Shown here: piece by piece, positions 1 to 13,135 of the stretch
Position numbering within the stretch: the first letter of the stretch is position 1
Layout of the letters: each line of letters opens with the position of its first letter
Assembly (NCBI GenBank): GCA_037013495.1
Contig: CM072804.1
Location: forward strand, 37,984,501 to 38,048,500
Reading direction: 5' to 3'
Source: Hippophae tibetana
Lineage: Eukaryota; Streptophyta; Magnoliopsida; Rosales; Elaeagnaceae
Length of the DNA: 64,000 nt
Program-made: the position numbers and the translations under genes
Notes under the pieces: model-generated
Told to the model about the DNA's origin: nothing
Seen by the model: the letters and a program-made list of their open reading frames with translations, nothing else
Databases searched by the model: none

Positions 1-3000
1 CATTATTTTTGGATTTTGTTTGAAATCACGGGTAACATAAATAAACAAAAGGCATATGATAATAAATATTTTATATTTATTTTAAATTTAATATTTATTT
101 TTTATAAAAAATTAATTATATTGTTATAAAAAAGTGATTATTAAGATAAATAATTTCTTTTTATATATTTTTTTTCAATTTTTTTTGTTATATTTAAATT
201 ATATCAGTATATTTAATGTAATTATAAAAATTATAAAAAAATAAAAAAAAAATTTATATTCATCCTTATCCAATTATTTTTATAAAAATATAATTAAACT
301 GTTAAAAAAAATTATATCAACAAAAATAATTAATAAACCTAAACGTCATTTTCAAAAATAAATAAAATAACCTTAAATATACTTTCTCGTTAACAAAATG
401 TACAATGCTTTTAACTAGTAAATTAATACCAATAAATAATGTGTTAAATTTTTATTTTCCTTTTGCATTCAAGCCTAATCTAACTTAATTCTAATGAGAT
501 ATCGATGACGATATTTAATGTGAGTTGTTTTTCCAGGCGAGTATGAGACTGGAAAATAAAGAAAATGAGAATAAGATTAACCACGTATAAAGTTATATTT
601 ATATTAAATATAATGTTGATATATATATTTAATATATTTTTTAGAAGTAATATTAAAAAATATGTTTATAAAAATGAGATAATGTTTAAATAAATGCAAA
701 ACAGTGAAATGTGTCAAAACTTGAGGGTCAATTATGAAACGACTGAATCTCTTAATGAGGCAAACCAACTGTCATCTTTTAAGAAAGCTTGGCCGAGCAG
801 AGCAAAAGGAGGAATGTCTGGCTCTGACATTTTTGACCCTCTTCTCTGTCACTTCTCTTTCTCTTTCTCTTTCTCTCTCTTATATAAGATCCCATATTCC
901 AAGCAACCTTTGACCAAATCTCAACCGTTAATATCTTGCCCTTTTCTATAGAACTTAAACCCTTTTTTTCTTTCTATTCTAACAGTTCTATCTAATATGT
1001 TACTATTACCAGTTACGTGGTTAATAATCTAACCCTTTTCAAAGAAAAAAGAAAGAAAGTAAAAATATAACTTTTTTCTTTATTTAAAGATAAACGGTCA
1101 ATAGCATGTGGGATGTAGAGTTGTGATTTATAGTTCTTCGAGTTGGATCATAAAGGCGTGTGCTAAGTTAAAATCTCTCACTCTAAACTTCATATATCTT
1201 TAAAAAAAAATATTGCTTATTATTAAAGCTATAAATAGTTTGTATTATTTAAGTAAAAATAAAAGTTTGACCTATGAAATATTAAACAATAATTAATTAA
1301 ATATCATTTAAATTAAAATTTAATTATTTATATTTATTTACTATTTAATTTATATTCAATATATTATTTTATTATTATAAATTCATCAATTGCCATTGTC
1401 TTTGAAATACAACTAATCTATTATTGTGAATTTGTGCTCTAAAAGTTGGAGATTAGGAGTTAATATGTCAATTTAAAATAATCTTATTATTATATATATT
1501 TTCCTATGAATTATGTTTTTATTTTCAATAATTTTATTTAATCGTTTAATAATAAATTCAATATTATCTAATATTATCAATCATTTGTAAATTATTATTA
1601 TTATTTATTTAATATTTAATAATAATAAATAATGATCAAAATAGTAAAATTTACATTTATTATTTCTTAAAATTCACATATAAAAATTTCCATATGAAAA
1701 AAAAAATAATTATTATTAAATAATTAAAAATCTTAAATATTAAAGAGTTGAATTATCCAAGAAAACAACATTTTAAATAATGAATATATTTTATCATTTA
1801 AAAAGAAAAATATTTGTTGATCTTTGATTTCCTAATATTTTGAGTTGTTATCCATACTCCCTAATTTTTTATACTACTTAATTTCATATTTTTGAACACG
1901 TATTAATGTGTTATAGTATCCTAAAATTTGAATAATTTATTATGTTTGTGAAATTATTTTGATCTACATTTTAAGGAATTATAGAAATTGAAAAAGAATA
2001 TGTCTCTAAAAAAATGTTATATTCTTTTAGAACTAATGTAATTTTACTGTATTAATTTTAATTTTAATTTTATCATTACATAAATATACATTATCTCATA
2101 TCAAAATTACTTAAAATAGTGTTATTTTTAATAAATATTAGTAAATTCATATTTATAATTAAAAATTAAAAATTAGTTCATGCATTATTTGACTAATATA
2201 TTGTATTTGTGAAAAAAAATTCTTAATAAGAATTTATATTTTAACGCTACAAAGAAGGGCAGTCTCTTAATGATGAATCATTTACATATTAATTTATAAC
2301 ACAACTAATTTTAATCCCTAATTAATATTTCCACTAAAAATAAACATTAAAAACTGTTACTTATTCAAGTAAAAATAACATCCAACAAACTTTCTAGCTG
2401 GTAATCAAATTTGTTAATGGTGAATGGAAAAGACTAGGTTTCACATTTTAATGACACCCATAATGCACTATTTTTAGGCATATATATTTTCATATTTATA
2501 TTGTTCTTAAATATATTATATACGCATTTTACATCATCTGTATATTTATTTAATTATGTATTCATGCTTTCATATATCTTCATTGCCATGCAGGCACACA
2601 ACCAAGATTTAAGTATAAATTACCTTATGTTTTTCAATACTTTAAAATAAATAATATATGTATATAATAATAAAATATTATATCGAATATTTTGTTCTTA
2701 GCACATTCTAAATCTTGATGTAGTTATAGAAGTATATGACACATTTAATTTATTGTTATATATATATATATATAGGTTCTAATTGAATTTTTCTACTGAT
2801 TATCAATTATTGCTAAAAAATTTAAAAATTAATATCTACTTTCTTTACAAACAAGAAAAGGCTAGGATAAAAAATAAAATAAAACTTATTTGTATATATC
2901 GTTGTTGTTCGAGAATCAAGCAATAGGAACCATTTTTGTTTTGGGTTAGAATCTTTTCTACGATACAATAAGGCCAATAAGGTCATGGCCACCCCAGATT

Positions 3001-3786
3001 ATAAAGTCATAGTTTCGTCACTTGCTAGGCTGCTACCACATGATTTCATATATTTGTTCACATAATCATACATTTTCAAATAAATAAATATTGATATCGA
3101 TTCGTCAACAAGTAGGAGTTATTTTTTATAGAATCTACAAGATTAACTGCTGTTAGAACCTTGAATCACTTTGTGAGGATGATCTTCGATCCTACGATCC
3201 TTATATCAATAACAGATATAAAAGAGAGAAGAGATTAATCTCGCTACAATAATACTATGGGAAAAAAGTATTATTATATACAGGGAAAAAATTTAACGTG
3301 ATAACTTATCCATGCCTGATAGGATTAAGTAGTTGTAGATAGTTATCTACTGTAGAGATCCACTGTCTATAAACACCTATCCTTTATTATATGCTATAGT
3401 TTTCCTTTAAATAGATAAGGATAATCATTGTGACTTTATTCTTCTAAAATAATTAAAGGATAATTACTGAGTCATTATTCCTTAAGATAATTATACTACT
3501 TTTACACTTGTTCAATGATTAGGATCACTCTTTGACTACCACGTGAGATCTATGAATTTACCTTCAATATCAGCTAGCCCACAGACTTTCTAACCCTTAG
3601 ATTAGAAGGTTTGATTATAATTTTTGTCCACATTTGTATTAAATATTTCTTTTAATTTTGTTGTCAATTATGAGTTTATACTTTATTATGTTTTACCCAC
3701 CTATGTAGAAAACTTTACACCATGTTTAGCCACTCAAAATGTGCCTGACAACATTTTGATGCTAGCGATGTCATAGATTTCCAATC
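1..3786. other. AT-rich intergenic DNA, no gene recognised
   Basis: Long AT-rich stretches carry stops in all frames and no protein family is recognisable. A CT-rich run near 850-885 is followed by TATATAAG, which could be a promoter fragment, but no gene follows it. The segment from about 3150 to 3770 is less AT-rich and looks more like old mobile DNA than the rest. I could not pair it with anything else in the window. Confidence 0.6.
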
Positions 3787-3791
3787 GAACG

Positions 3792-4148
3792 TTTAATGAC
3801 TTTGAGTGTTGGCTATTTTTGTGGATAAAATATTTATTTGTAAATTAATTTTTAAGCTCGCTATTAGGTTTATCAAGCAAAGTTGAAGAAATATCAGAAT
3901 TTCAGATAGTCGTACTTCAGGTATATATGTTATAATTATAACATATAGGATTGCACTCACTCATTTAATAGCATATATTTATAAATCTAAAATTATTTTT
4001 GTTACTAAAATATAGAATAATATATATGCTAAAATATTAGATAAGATATACTCTAAATTATAACTTAAATCTTACCCTAAAAATAGCATAAAATATACAT
4101 TAAAATAACTCTTTTTTAAATAGGAATCTTTATAATCAATTAGTCTAT
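3792..4148 (+). repeat. copia 5' LTR, left piece
   Basis: This piece is clearly similar along its length to 40202-40575, the start of the 3' LTR. Examples are the shared stretch on 'cagatagtcgtacttcagg' and the later AT-rich run. The first bases read TTTAATGAC against TGTAATGAC in the 3' copy, so the LTR-initial TG is mutated. It ends in TAT (4146-4148), which is repeated at 35628-35630 as the target duplication of the inserted CACTA element. Confidence 0.88.
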
Positions 4149-4225
4149 CACTACTACAATACATGTCTTTAGTCTCGACAATTTAGTCTCGGTTTTTAAA
4201 AAATCGAGATCACAGACATACCTTA

Positions 4226-7200
4226 CACTACTACAATACATGTCTTTGGTCTCAGGAATTTAGCCTCGATTTTTTTTAAAATCGAGACTATAGGGTTTTA
4301 GCCACAGTTTAATAAAAAATGAGGCTATTACATATAACCTCAATTTTATCAATAACCGTTGGCATAAATTAAATTACAAAAATTATTTAAATATATATAA
4401 ATAAATTTATATATCCACGATTATTAAATAACTGTGATTATAATTAAAATAATAAAATTTTCAATATTTTTAAAATCAAAATAAAATAATATACTGTATG
4501 TTATTCATTTAAAAGAAATACAAAAATTATTTTACATTTTTTTCATTTTTCCCTATTAATTTAATTTAATGTGTTTTATTTCTTTTATACTTCATATCAA
4601 AATTTTATATCAGATTTTTTCTTTTTTCTCTTTTTTTATTTTTCCCTCTTTTTTATTTTTCCTGCTCTTTTTTTTCTCTCCCTTTTTCTTTTTCCCTCTC
4701 TCCTTTTCTTTTCCCTCTCTCTTTTTTCTCTTTTCTTTTCTTTTCCCCCATCTCCCTCACGTTTTCCCTCCATCTTCTTGAGCCAGTGTTGCGCCCTCAC
4801 AATTTTCCCTCTCTCCCTCAATAGCTCTCTCGCGTCCACTCTCTCTTTTTTCTTTTCCTTTTCTTTTCAACAGTAGCTCGCTCAACCCAGCAACTCCCTT
4901 TCCCCTCTCTTCTTTCCTTTCTTTATATTTGTTTATTTTCCTTTTCCCATATTTGCACCTTACTAATCGGTCGTTTGTATTCATTGTCGCTTGTGACCCA
5001 GCTTCGGGTATGTGTGATACCTTTTTTTTATCATATCAATTCATATATGTGTTGATTATTAGTTAAATTAAGTCTTTGCGCAAAAATTATTGAATTAGGG
5101 CTATGCATTTCATGTATTTCTTTATATTTCTTACTCTAATATTTTAGGGTAGGGCATTTTGTGCACCTATTGAGTATCAAGTATGTATAATGAGTCATTT
5201 TTGGTCTTGAATGAATAAGACAGAGTCATTATGCATGGAAGAAGTTTGAGTTCTTTCCTTGTGGTGTTCTCAAATAAATATCCTCTTCATTTTCTTTTCA
5301 TTGTATCGTGTAAGAACAAACTTGTAACATAGAGATTAGGATCTTTCTGTTGTAGAGTTTGGACCTTCGTAACAATGACGACACTATAATTATTTTTCTT
5401 TACAGAAAAGCCATGTATTAATTTATTCTCTTTTTTGAATCAATATATATATATATAAATTCAAGTTTGATTTCCATTCATTACTCAAGATTACTTTTCT
5501 TGCCTCATTTAACTCCTTGTAGTTAAAGTATCAAACCTATAAGCCTTTGCTTTATTATCTATAAGTATATCTCCATTGTGTGACATCTGATCTCAATTCT
5601 TCATCATCAAAAAATGAACTCGTGACAATCAAAATATATAAAAAAAATTACTTCAAATAACACATTTTAAACTTATAACAATAAAAATAACATTCTTATT
5701 TTGAATATAAAAATATACGAGTTACTATTTTATTTTTATTATTATAAATTTAAAAAATATTAATTTTATGATTTTTTTAAAATATATTTGACATAATAAA
5801 AATAAGGTTTCATAATTGACATATAAATTATGACTAAAGTACCCTATTTATAAAGTAGGGTAGGGTAGCATATTAAAAGACATAAAACTTTCATTTGTAT
5901 CAATAAAATTATATTTTACTACTCTTACTTTTGTTTTTCCTCGACCAATTTAGTACTTCTAGTTTCTAATTTGTGTCAATCAACTTATCTATCACTTAAT
6001 CTACCAATTCATCGGAATTTAACTAAATTGTGGATAACACTTTAAATCACATGCTAAAAGAATAAGAAAGAAAGATAGAGAGGAATACAAATCATTCTTA
6101 AAAACAAATAAACCATAATTTTAAAATCCCATTTTAGAACCCAATTTGCATTAGTCTATTTTAGAACCTCATTTCTCTGAAATGGGGTATAGGAATTTCA
6201 TTGATATTTTTTTTCAAGCATGATTATATAAACCCATTCACATCCATCACTATATATCTTTCTTCTTCTTTTTTTGGAACAATTTTTTCCTTTTTAAACA
6301 ACACGTGCTTAGCATATGACTTAAGAGCAATCCCCAATTTAGTCAAATTTTGATGAGTTGGTTGAATTAAGTGATGGGATAAGTCAGTTAACACAAATTG
6401 TAAACTAAAAGCATTCTTTATTAGATTGCCTTAATATTTTCAACTCAAGTGCATACTTTTCTTTTTATACTAATGATAATAATGATGTTGTTGTTATTGA
6501 TATGGGTAGTACTAATTTCGTTGATTTTTCTCTCAATTTTTCTTATTAGAGTACCATAAATTTACTTGGAGGCTAGATATGCATTCCACCTTTCACTTTT
6601 GAACAGGTTCAAGAACTTACTATAGGCCATTTGTTGTATATGCAGGAATAAATATAGATTCAAGAACTTGGAAATCTGAAGTACTGCTTATATTCATGGA
6701 ATCTGGATGTTGGTATGCTCATAGTAGATGCTGCTTTTTATGAGGAAATTAATGCACATAATAGAGGCTGTCTAGAAAAATATTTTGAAGAAAAGCATCA
6801 CAATGTGCCATGTAAAATATTTTCATATTGATGTAGATCATAGACAACTTGATTAGTTATATTAGTAAATTTTTTGCATGTATATTTTTATATTTTGGAA
6901 CACTTTAATTAGCTAGTTATATTAAGGTTTTACTATATTTTAGTGCATCTACAAACTCTTAATTAATGTAATATCCCTTTTAAGTTTAATATAATGGCTC
7001 TTAATTTTCTCAATTTATTTCAATTTATATTGAAAAATAAGGTTATTTAGATATATATGGTCACAGATTAAGTGTAACTGATACAATAGATATCCTTTTG
7101 ATTACATGTTTATAACCTCATTTTATGAAAACCGAGACCATATGTTGTGTCTATGACCTCGGTTAAAAATCCAAGGCCATAGGTAACAGTCTATGATCTC

Positions 7201-7289
7201 TCTCACTTAGACCTCGGTTCTTATAACTATTGTCATAGACCTATGATCACAGTTAAAAATCAAGGTCATATGCATGTCTTGTAATAGTG
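4226..7289. mobile_element. CACTA-A2: 3.1-kb non-autonomous CACTA inside CACTA-A
   Basis: The left end is CACTACTACAATACATG. The right end, on the minus strand, is CACTATTACAAGACATGCA. The flanking 3-bp duplication is TTA (4223-4225 and 7290-7292). Joining the flanks restores the CACTA-A subterminal repeat 'accttatggcctc', which shows the nesting order. The body has a pyrimidine-rich leader (about 4612-4930) like that of CACTA-A and no transposase. The stretch 6540-6800 is less AT-rich and might be a captured host fragment; I do not recognise it. Confidence 0.85.
4612..4930 (+). repeat. Polypyrimidine tract in CACTA-A2 leader
   Basis: About 320 bp consist almost only of T and C, with runs such as tttttcccctc. 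Apparent phenylalanine- and serine-rich reading frames here are composition artefacts. The tract is homologous in position and style to 7345-7790 in CACTA-A, so it is a family feature, probably an untranslated leader or promoter region. Confidence 0.75.
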
Positions 7290-7344
7290 TTATGGCCTCA
7301 GTTATTAAAAAATTGAGGCCAGAGACATACCCTATTAATTTTCT

Positions 7345-7790
7345 CTCTTTTACACCAAATTTTTCCATCTTTATTTTCCTTTTCCCTCTTTCTTTTTTCT
7401 TTTTCCCTCTTTTTTCCCCTTTCTCAGCTTATTACCACACATCAAATTTTTATATCAAATTTTTTTTCTCTTAATTGTTTTTCCATCTTTCTTTTTTTCC
7501 CCTCTCTTTCTTTTTTCTTTTTTTCTTTTTCCCTCTCTCTCTTTTCTTTTACCTCTCTCTTTTTTCTCTTTTCTTTTCCTTTTCCCCTATCTCCCTCACA
7601 TACATTTTCCCCCTTTCTACTCGAGCCACCTCCCTTGCGTCTTTTGCGGTTTTCCTTCTCTCCCCCAGCAGCTCTCCCTCACGTCCCATTTCTTCTTCTT
7701 TTTAATTTTTTTTGCTTTTCCCCAGCAGCTTTCTTTCCTTTTTCTCTCTATTTTTTATTTTTTCTTTTCCTCAGTAGGCACTGGTGTTGT
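7345..7790 (+). repeat. Polypyrimidine tract in CACTA-A leader
   Basis: This is the CACTA-A counterpart of the tract in A2. It shares the flanking text 'aatttttccatct' and the downstream part containing 'gtatgtgt' and 'gtgttgattatta'. The downstream similarity (7830-7940 against 5005-5095) suggests a non-coding first exon and a donor site used by a gene that is no longer present. Confidence 0.7.
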
Positions 7791-8052
7791 GCTTATCATT
7801 TGTTTTTGTTTTCGTTAGCGATCCAACTCTAGGTATGTGTCATACTCTTTTTTTTTACCATATAAGTTCATGTATGTGTTGATTATTAATGGAATTAGGT
7901 CTCTATACAATTTTTTTAGAATTAGGGTTATGCGCAAAAATTGTTGAAATTAGGTCTTTGATTATTTTGGCATGAGTTGTTTCATGCCTTTTCATTTTTT
8001 TTTGTTTTTGAAGTAGTATTTAATTTATTTGAAGGACCATAAATATAAATAA

Positions 8053-8200
8053 CACTACTACAAAAATGGTATTTAAGTCAGTTTTTAACCAACTTTAAAT
8101 TGACTGACTTAAAATTTAAAGTCAGTTCAACACATGAACCGATGCTACACGTAAAGTCAGTTCACACGTTGAACCGACTCTACCTATATTAATTTTTTTT
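8053..8200. repeat. CACTA-B1 terminal and subterminal repeats
   Basis: The CACTACTACAA terminus is followed by alternating direct and inverted copies of a short motif, AAAGTCAGTTCA and its opposite GAACCGACT. The same arrangement occurs at 50538-50640 (B2) and, reversed, at 49840-49886 (B3). In En/Spm such subterminal motifs bind the TNPA-type protein; that role is assumed here. Confidence 0.7.
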
Positions 8201-8644
8201 ATTCTCATTTTTCACTCTACTAACTTGTATTCAATATAGCATAAAAAAACCAAAATATAAATACTAATAGAAATAATTGAAAATTTAAATATAATTAATT
8301 ACTTCATAATTAAATTTATTACAAAAACAAATAATGTATATACAATACATATATATAGTTAACTTAAATTACAAATAAAATAATATCGTCAAAGTGTAAT
8401 TGGATTGTGTGAGCAAACTTGGTTGGCTTAGAATCACCAGCATTGTGACAAGGAAACTGGTTAAAAAATAAATCATCCATATAAAAATTCATTTCCCTAC
8501 ATACATGAGCACGTAAACATCCATCAAACAAGTAGTCTAAACTTCAGAGACATACGAATGGAGAAATTAAATCATTATAAATATTACCATCAAAAAGAGA
8601 TTATCACAGTGACATCTGAGTGATATAATACCCTTCGAACTCAT

Positions 8645-8962
8645 ATTAGCACTTTATTAATCTTTTGTCTATAAATATAAAGCTATTTGGAATCAAGGTG
8701 GTACTTTTAATGCTATAATGAGCTCTAAATATGAAATCAAGTGTAACTCCGATTTATTACTTCGTTTTTTATGAGTTTTGGTGCCCTTAAACGTATGGAA
8801 CAATTTTTTAATACGTTTATGGGCACCAAAACTCATACAAGCCAAGTAAAAAAATATGAGTTACACTTGACTTCATATTTAGAGCTCATTATAGCATTAA
8901 AAATACCAGTAGAGATTCCAAATAGCTTTATATTTATAGACAAATGATTAATAAAATGCTAC
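8645..8962. repeat. Long inverted repeat of a captured plant mobile domain (PMD) gene piece, copy in B1
   Basis: The arms 8645-8794 and 8813-8962 are near-complementary over about 150 bp, separated by an 18-bp loop. The left arm read on the plus strand (and the right arm on the minus strand) encodes a PMD-like segment with YKYEAIWN-type residues followed by a 'SSKYEVK'-like stretch. It lies just beyond the 3' end of the Ulp1-type gene, whose read-through transcript could fold into a long hairpin. The flanking text 'cattcccctaaatacat' (about 9040) recurs in variant form on the other side (about 8493), so the inverted repeat sits inside a local duplication. Confidence 0.8.
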
Positions 8963-9169
8963 CATGATGATGTCATAAGGAAAGTAGGGAAGAGAGATGA
9001 GATGAAGTTTGAAAAAAAAAGTCCATAAAACAATGCATTCCCCTAAATACATAAGCACATAACCATCCATCAAACAAAACATACATCAAACAAGAAACTT
9101 CAGACACAGGAATAGAGAAATTAAATCATTAAAAAAAATTACCGTTATGTTGTCATATGTTATTCAAGA

Positions 9170-10977
9170 TCATTAGAATCTTTTCCTGATTCTTTTTGTG
9201 ATGATATAATTTGAGCCATGTGTTCTACCCATTCCTCTCATAAATCATCAAAAATTTGCTAGTCATAGCTCGTCTTATTCCAACCAAAGAACTACATGTA
9301 TTTAAAATCAAAATAAGAATGTAATTTCATGTATTTACAAAAAATAAATCAAATATGTTAAAAAAAATTTTGTATATGGGTAAAAGATATTACCACATCA
9401 TCAATTGTAATTTTGATATTTGTGATGATTTTGCTCATAAACTTCATGACATAATAACCACACATGAATCCATTATTTTGTTGTGAAACCTACAAAAAAC
9501 AAGTGTATATGATTTTCCATATTCGAACATCTTTATTATTCAATAGTAAAATTAATAAAATTATTAATATTCGCTTGTACATACCATAACGTTTTTCCAT
9601 ATAATCTTTATTCAGTTCTATGGAAGCTTAGTCACAGTACCAAGAATGAATATTGAACAGATCAAGGATTATTAACATCCAATGATCTTGGCCTTTTTCA
9701 AACCTCAGTGGCCAAGGGATTATCAACTTTTGATTTCTTAAAGCATTAATGCCCTATCACATAATTGTTTAGCTCTGATGCTAACATTCTTCTCTTGATA
9801 TTGATGACATATGAAGAATCAAAGAACATTGCTAAATGTGATGAGTGATTATGTTGAAGTTGATAATAACATGCCCTATATAAAAGAAATATATATATAA
9901 GTAATTAGATAATATAAATATAATTATATATGTTCTACATAAATGAAAGAAAATGAATTGATTGAGGACTCACCTTGTCCACACTTGAATTATACTTAAA
10001 TCGATAATTTGATATTTAAATAGTTGTAATATGCACTCGATCGATATATAAGTTTAGCCAAGGTCTACTCTAGAAATTTCTATAGGAAGTGGCACATTCC
10101 ATTCATCATTTATGCTAGATGCCCTCACAATAATAGTCTTCAAAGCGCCAAGATTTCTGGTGAAGTTTAAAGCATAATCATAACTATACTTTTTCCAAGG
10201 CTTCTTCTTAATGACTTAGTGTGCCATGGTTGGCCACTAGACATAGATTTAGCATGAGATACTTGCTTCGTATATCTTAAATGTGCCGCATTTAAGAGTT
10301 ATGGTATAATAGACTAAAGAAAAGTATTATGTATGTTAGTAACAATAAAAGATATAATAAAATAATAGTAGTAAACAAGTGTTATCTTTTAAGTTAAAAA
10401 ATAGTACCACATCAAAATTTAGAACAACTTGAATCGAGGGCCAAGCCACAAACTTTCCAACAGCCTCTTGGACTATGGTAGCATCAGAAGGCACAGATAG
10501 TGGACAACCATGAAGTAATGATTGATCAATGACTATTCATCACTGATTAGGCAAATATTGATTATGAATCATCTGATCATCGCTCAATTGTTGTACCGTT
10601 CCAATAGCAACAAAGTCTGTTGATGAAGGATGTTTCAATAAACATTTCATATTCTATAAAAAATTTAGGTGTTATATATAATAAATAAAACATATAATAA
10701 GAAATAAAAATAATAGATTATCTACACAAGAAATTAAAATCTTACCACATATGATTCATCAAATAGAGGAGGACTCCCATGTGGGGTAACTATTAGATGT
10801 ACATTCTCACCAAAACGTTTATCGTGATGTGATTGATGGTAAGAATGCGCAGATTGCATTGGAGAAAATGAACCACTACTTGATTGCATATGCATTCCTA
10901 GCATATAGGGAGGACCAATATTATGACTATATCCCATACTGGATATAGTTTGAGCACCATGAAATTGCGTGGGTTAC
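9170..10977 (-). pseudogene. CACTA-B1 second gene, C-terminal part with Ulp1-type (C48) protease
   Basis: Read on the minus strand from 10977, the order is: a methionine/glutamine/proline-rich stretch (10937-10734); a segment ending in an FVAWPS-like motif (about 10640-10400) typical of CACTA TNPA-type proteins; then a Ulp1-like domain. The catalytic pieces are visible: DHWMLIILDL (about 9690-9660, His and Asp) and QQNNGFMCGYYVM (about 9487-9445, with the Gln and Cys of the C48 family). Introns and several in-frame stops interrupt the reading, for example after WYCD. It is a decayed multi-exon gene. The upstream part continues beyond the inserted solo LTR at 12841. Confidence 0.8.
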
Positions 10978-12280
10978 TGATGAGCGAAAACCAGCATCGC
11001 CGATTCTTGCCAATACTTTGGTTTTAATATTTATAAAACTCTCGCAAGTGCACGAATCATTTTGTAGAAAATGATAAGTATACTCCCAAGGTCGATCTAA
11101 GGAAGGAATGTATGTGGTTTTTAATTTAGTATTCAAACTTTTAAAAACGAAATTAAATCCTAAACATCATGTCACGATATTTTGGGGTTTTGTGTTTTTA
11201 ATCTAATTACATAAAATTAAACATAGATTCAATAAACATTCATGCAAATTTTATCATTTATAATGGCGGAGTATTTATGGATATAATAACTAAGTTAATT
11301 ATGCTTGCTCATATTATCTAGGTTATTAAAGATATGAATTGATATTTATTGATTCTCCTTTTTTTGTATGAATACCACCTTTGGTGGGGTTAGATATTCT
11401 TTGTTAACTAAACAAATCAATTAACATCTATGGGTGGGGTTGATAACTAATATGCTTAATTAAATTAATTCCTTTTTCTAAGAGATTGAAAATGAACCAT
11501 TTAAATGCCACCTTTGGTGGGGTTAGACAATTTAAACTTTATTCAAGGTGTCCAAATTAAACCTAAGAATTTAGTTATCCAAGTACTAACTTTCAAGTTT
11601 TAAAACCACTACCGAAAACATGTTGTCAATATATTTTCAGATAATAATTCTTATAAAAACTTTTGAAATAGAGCTTCACTCTAACTACCGGGCGATTGTA
11701 CCATCAAATAAAAGAGCACTACTCTAAATCAGACCGGATAACTAAACCTTAAAATCTAATTTTCAGGTTTAAGTTTGTAATGAAAAATAATATATTTCTC
11801 TCTAACATTCTTAATATAAAATCATGAATAAAAATAAAATCAATTCATTTTAGAGATTTTTACCTATTTAATATTTTGCAAGCATAACAACGTTATTATT
11901 ACATCATGTTTACTAAATAGCCAGCACAGTTAGATTTAATCACAGACAAATTAAATATAACATGTAAGAATAAAGCATAAAAATAACTATAAAGAAAATA
12001 AAATCCTTACAGAAATTCAACGTTATTCCCGTTGCTGGAAAACCTTCAAGCGGAATTTGCACTTTCATTTATTGAATCAAAAAGCTAATAAATTACAAAA
12101 ACATAACTAGTTCTTCCCAAAAAGGGAAGAACTCTAAAACTAAGAGAAATTAACTAAAAACTAAGAAAAACTAAGAAAACATAAGAAAAACTAAAGAAAA
12201 CTAAAAATCTAAGAAAAGAGAGAAAGAAAGAAGAGAGAAGTGTGTTTTGAAGGTGTGTTTTGAAGTGAAGGGAAGGGGGG

Positions 12281-12387
12281 TATTTATAGGTGAGGATGGA
12301 GAGAAAAAGTAGAGAAAAAATGTTAAAAAAATGTAAAAATGCGGATTTGTGATTGTTGACGTCATTTGATGACGTCAGCATGACGTG
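12281..12387 (-). promoter_or_regulatory. Solo-LTR promoter: TATA box and triple TGACGT sites
   Basis: On the minus strand a TATAAATA box (12281-12288) lies downstream of TGACGTCA (12357-12364), TGACGTCA (12370-12377) and CACGTCA (12381-12387). The arrangement matches the full-length element's LTRs but has a third TGACGT core in place of their G-box. Confidence 0.65.
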
Positions 12388-12435
12388 GGGCAGCTGCACA
12401 TGAAAAATGGGGCGAAACGGGCGTCGGCGCGCGCG

Positions 12436-12567
12436 TGAACAGTAGCCGTGCGCGCAGCTTTGCGTGGATGAACAGTATCCGCGCGCGTAGCTTTGCGCGG
12501 ATGAACAGTAGCCGCGCGCGCAGTTATGCGCGGATAAACAGTAGCAGCGCGCGCGGCTGGGCGTTTT
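12436..12567. repeat. 33-bp GC-rich minisatellite in the solo LTR, four units
   Basis: The word 'aacag' recurs at 12438, 12471, 12504 and 12537, a period of exactly 33 bp. Each unit holds a CpG-dense block such as cgcgcgcagc. The last units carry several changes. The full-length element's LTRs have a GC-rich block here too (about 13430-13560 and 25205-25320) but not this array. Reading frames across it are artefacts of composition. Confidence 0.85.
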
Positions 12568-12840
12568 TCTCCTTTTTCACCTTTTTGACCCATTTTGTCC
12601 AATTTTTGCATATTTGTTGACCTTTCCCCATTAATATATTTGTGATGTATTGCTTCAAGTATCCCTCTTTGAGTCTTTAAGTTGCATTTTTAAGCCAAAA
12701 TACCTGAAAAACAATAAAAATACCCGTGATTCCGAAAAAGACAAATTTATATAAATATATGATAAAACATATATATATATTTTTAATCAATTAATGTGCA
12801 TAAAATCATGGTTATTTTAGTGCTTTTTGAGCACTCATGA

Positions 12841-13135
12841 GTAACATGCCTGGCATGAATGGTAGCCTGCCTGTCATGGATGGTGGCATGCCTAGCATGG
12901 ATGGTTGCATGCTTGGCCAATATGGTATGCCCTGATTGTAGAATGATGTCATGCTTGACATGTGTTGTGATTGATATTCTTTTATAATGGAATTCTCACT
13001 TAACATTGAGGCTTAAAGGAGTTGAGTTCTTCTTCAATTTTAGTGTACTTCTCCTTACTGACCGTCTGAGGCTTTTGTTTTGAAATGTTAAAATACTCCA
13101 TATAACCATCATATTGGCTACCTCTCCGAACACGA
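12841..13135 (-). pseudogene. CACTA-B1 second gene, middle part (Met/Pro/Gln-rich)
   Basis: On the minus strand this encodes a stretch with QSQHMSSM followed by repeated PSM-like and GMPP-like units, then continues past the solo LTR at 10977. Upstream it reads RGSQYDGYMEYFNI, which runs continuously into 26838-26900 once the Athila element is removed. Homologous sequence is uninterrupted in B2 (53990-54250). Its function is unknown; it probably lies between the DNA-binding and protease parts of the TNPA-like protein. Confidence 0.75.

Larger units (their letters stand above)
10978..12840 (-). mobile_element. Solo LTR of the Athila-type family, minus orientation
   Basis: The whole segment is the reverse complement of the LTRs at 13136-15095 and 24908-26837. 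On the plus strand it begins TGATGAGCGAAAACC and ends in GCACTCATGA (expected TCA, one base mutated). The flanks GTTAC (10973-10977) and GTAAC (12841-12845) fit a 5-bp target duplication with one change. The uninterrupted target is visible at 53970-54000 in CACTA-B2. No internal region remains, so it arose by recombination between two LTRs. Confidence 0.88.

Noticed and set aside
694..951. 85-residue frame with (FS)n run
   Set aside because: A CTTTCT simple repeat creates it; no homology recognised and no upstream gene signals.
3150..3770. Possible solo LTR starting TGTTAGAACC
   Set aside because: No second copy, no target duplication and no clear right end could be found.
4569..4984. Phe/Ser-rich and Lys/Arg/Glu-rich reading frames on both strands
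   Set aside because: They are products of the polypyrimidine tract, overlap each other in several frames and have no family pattern.
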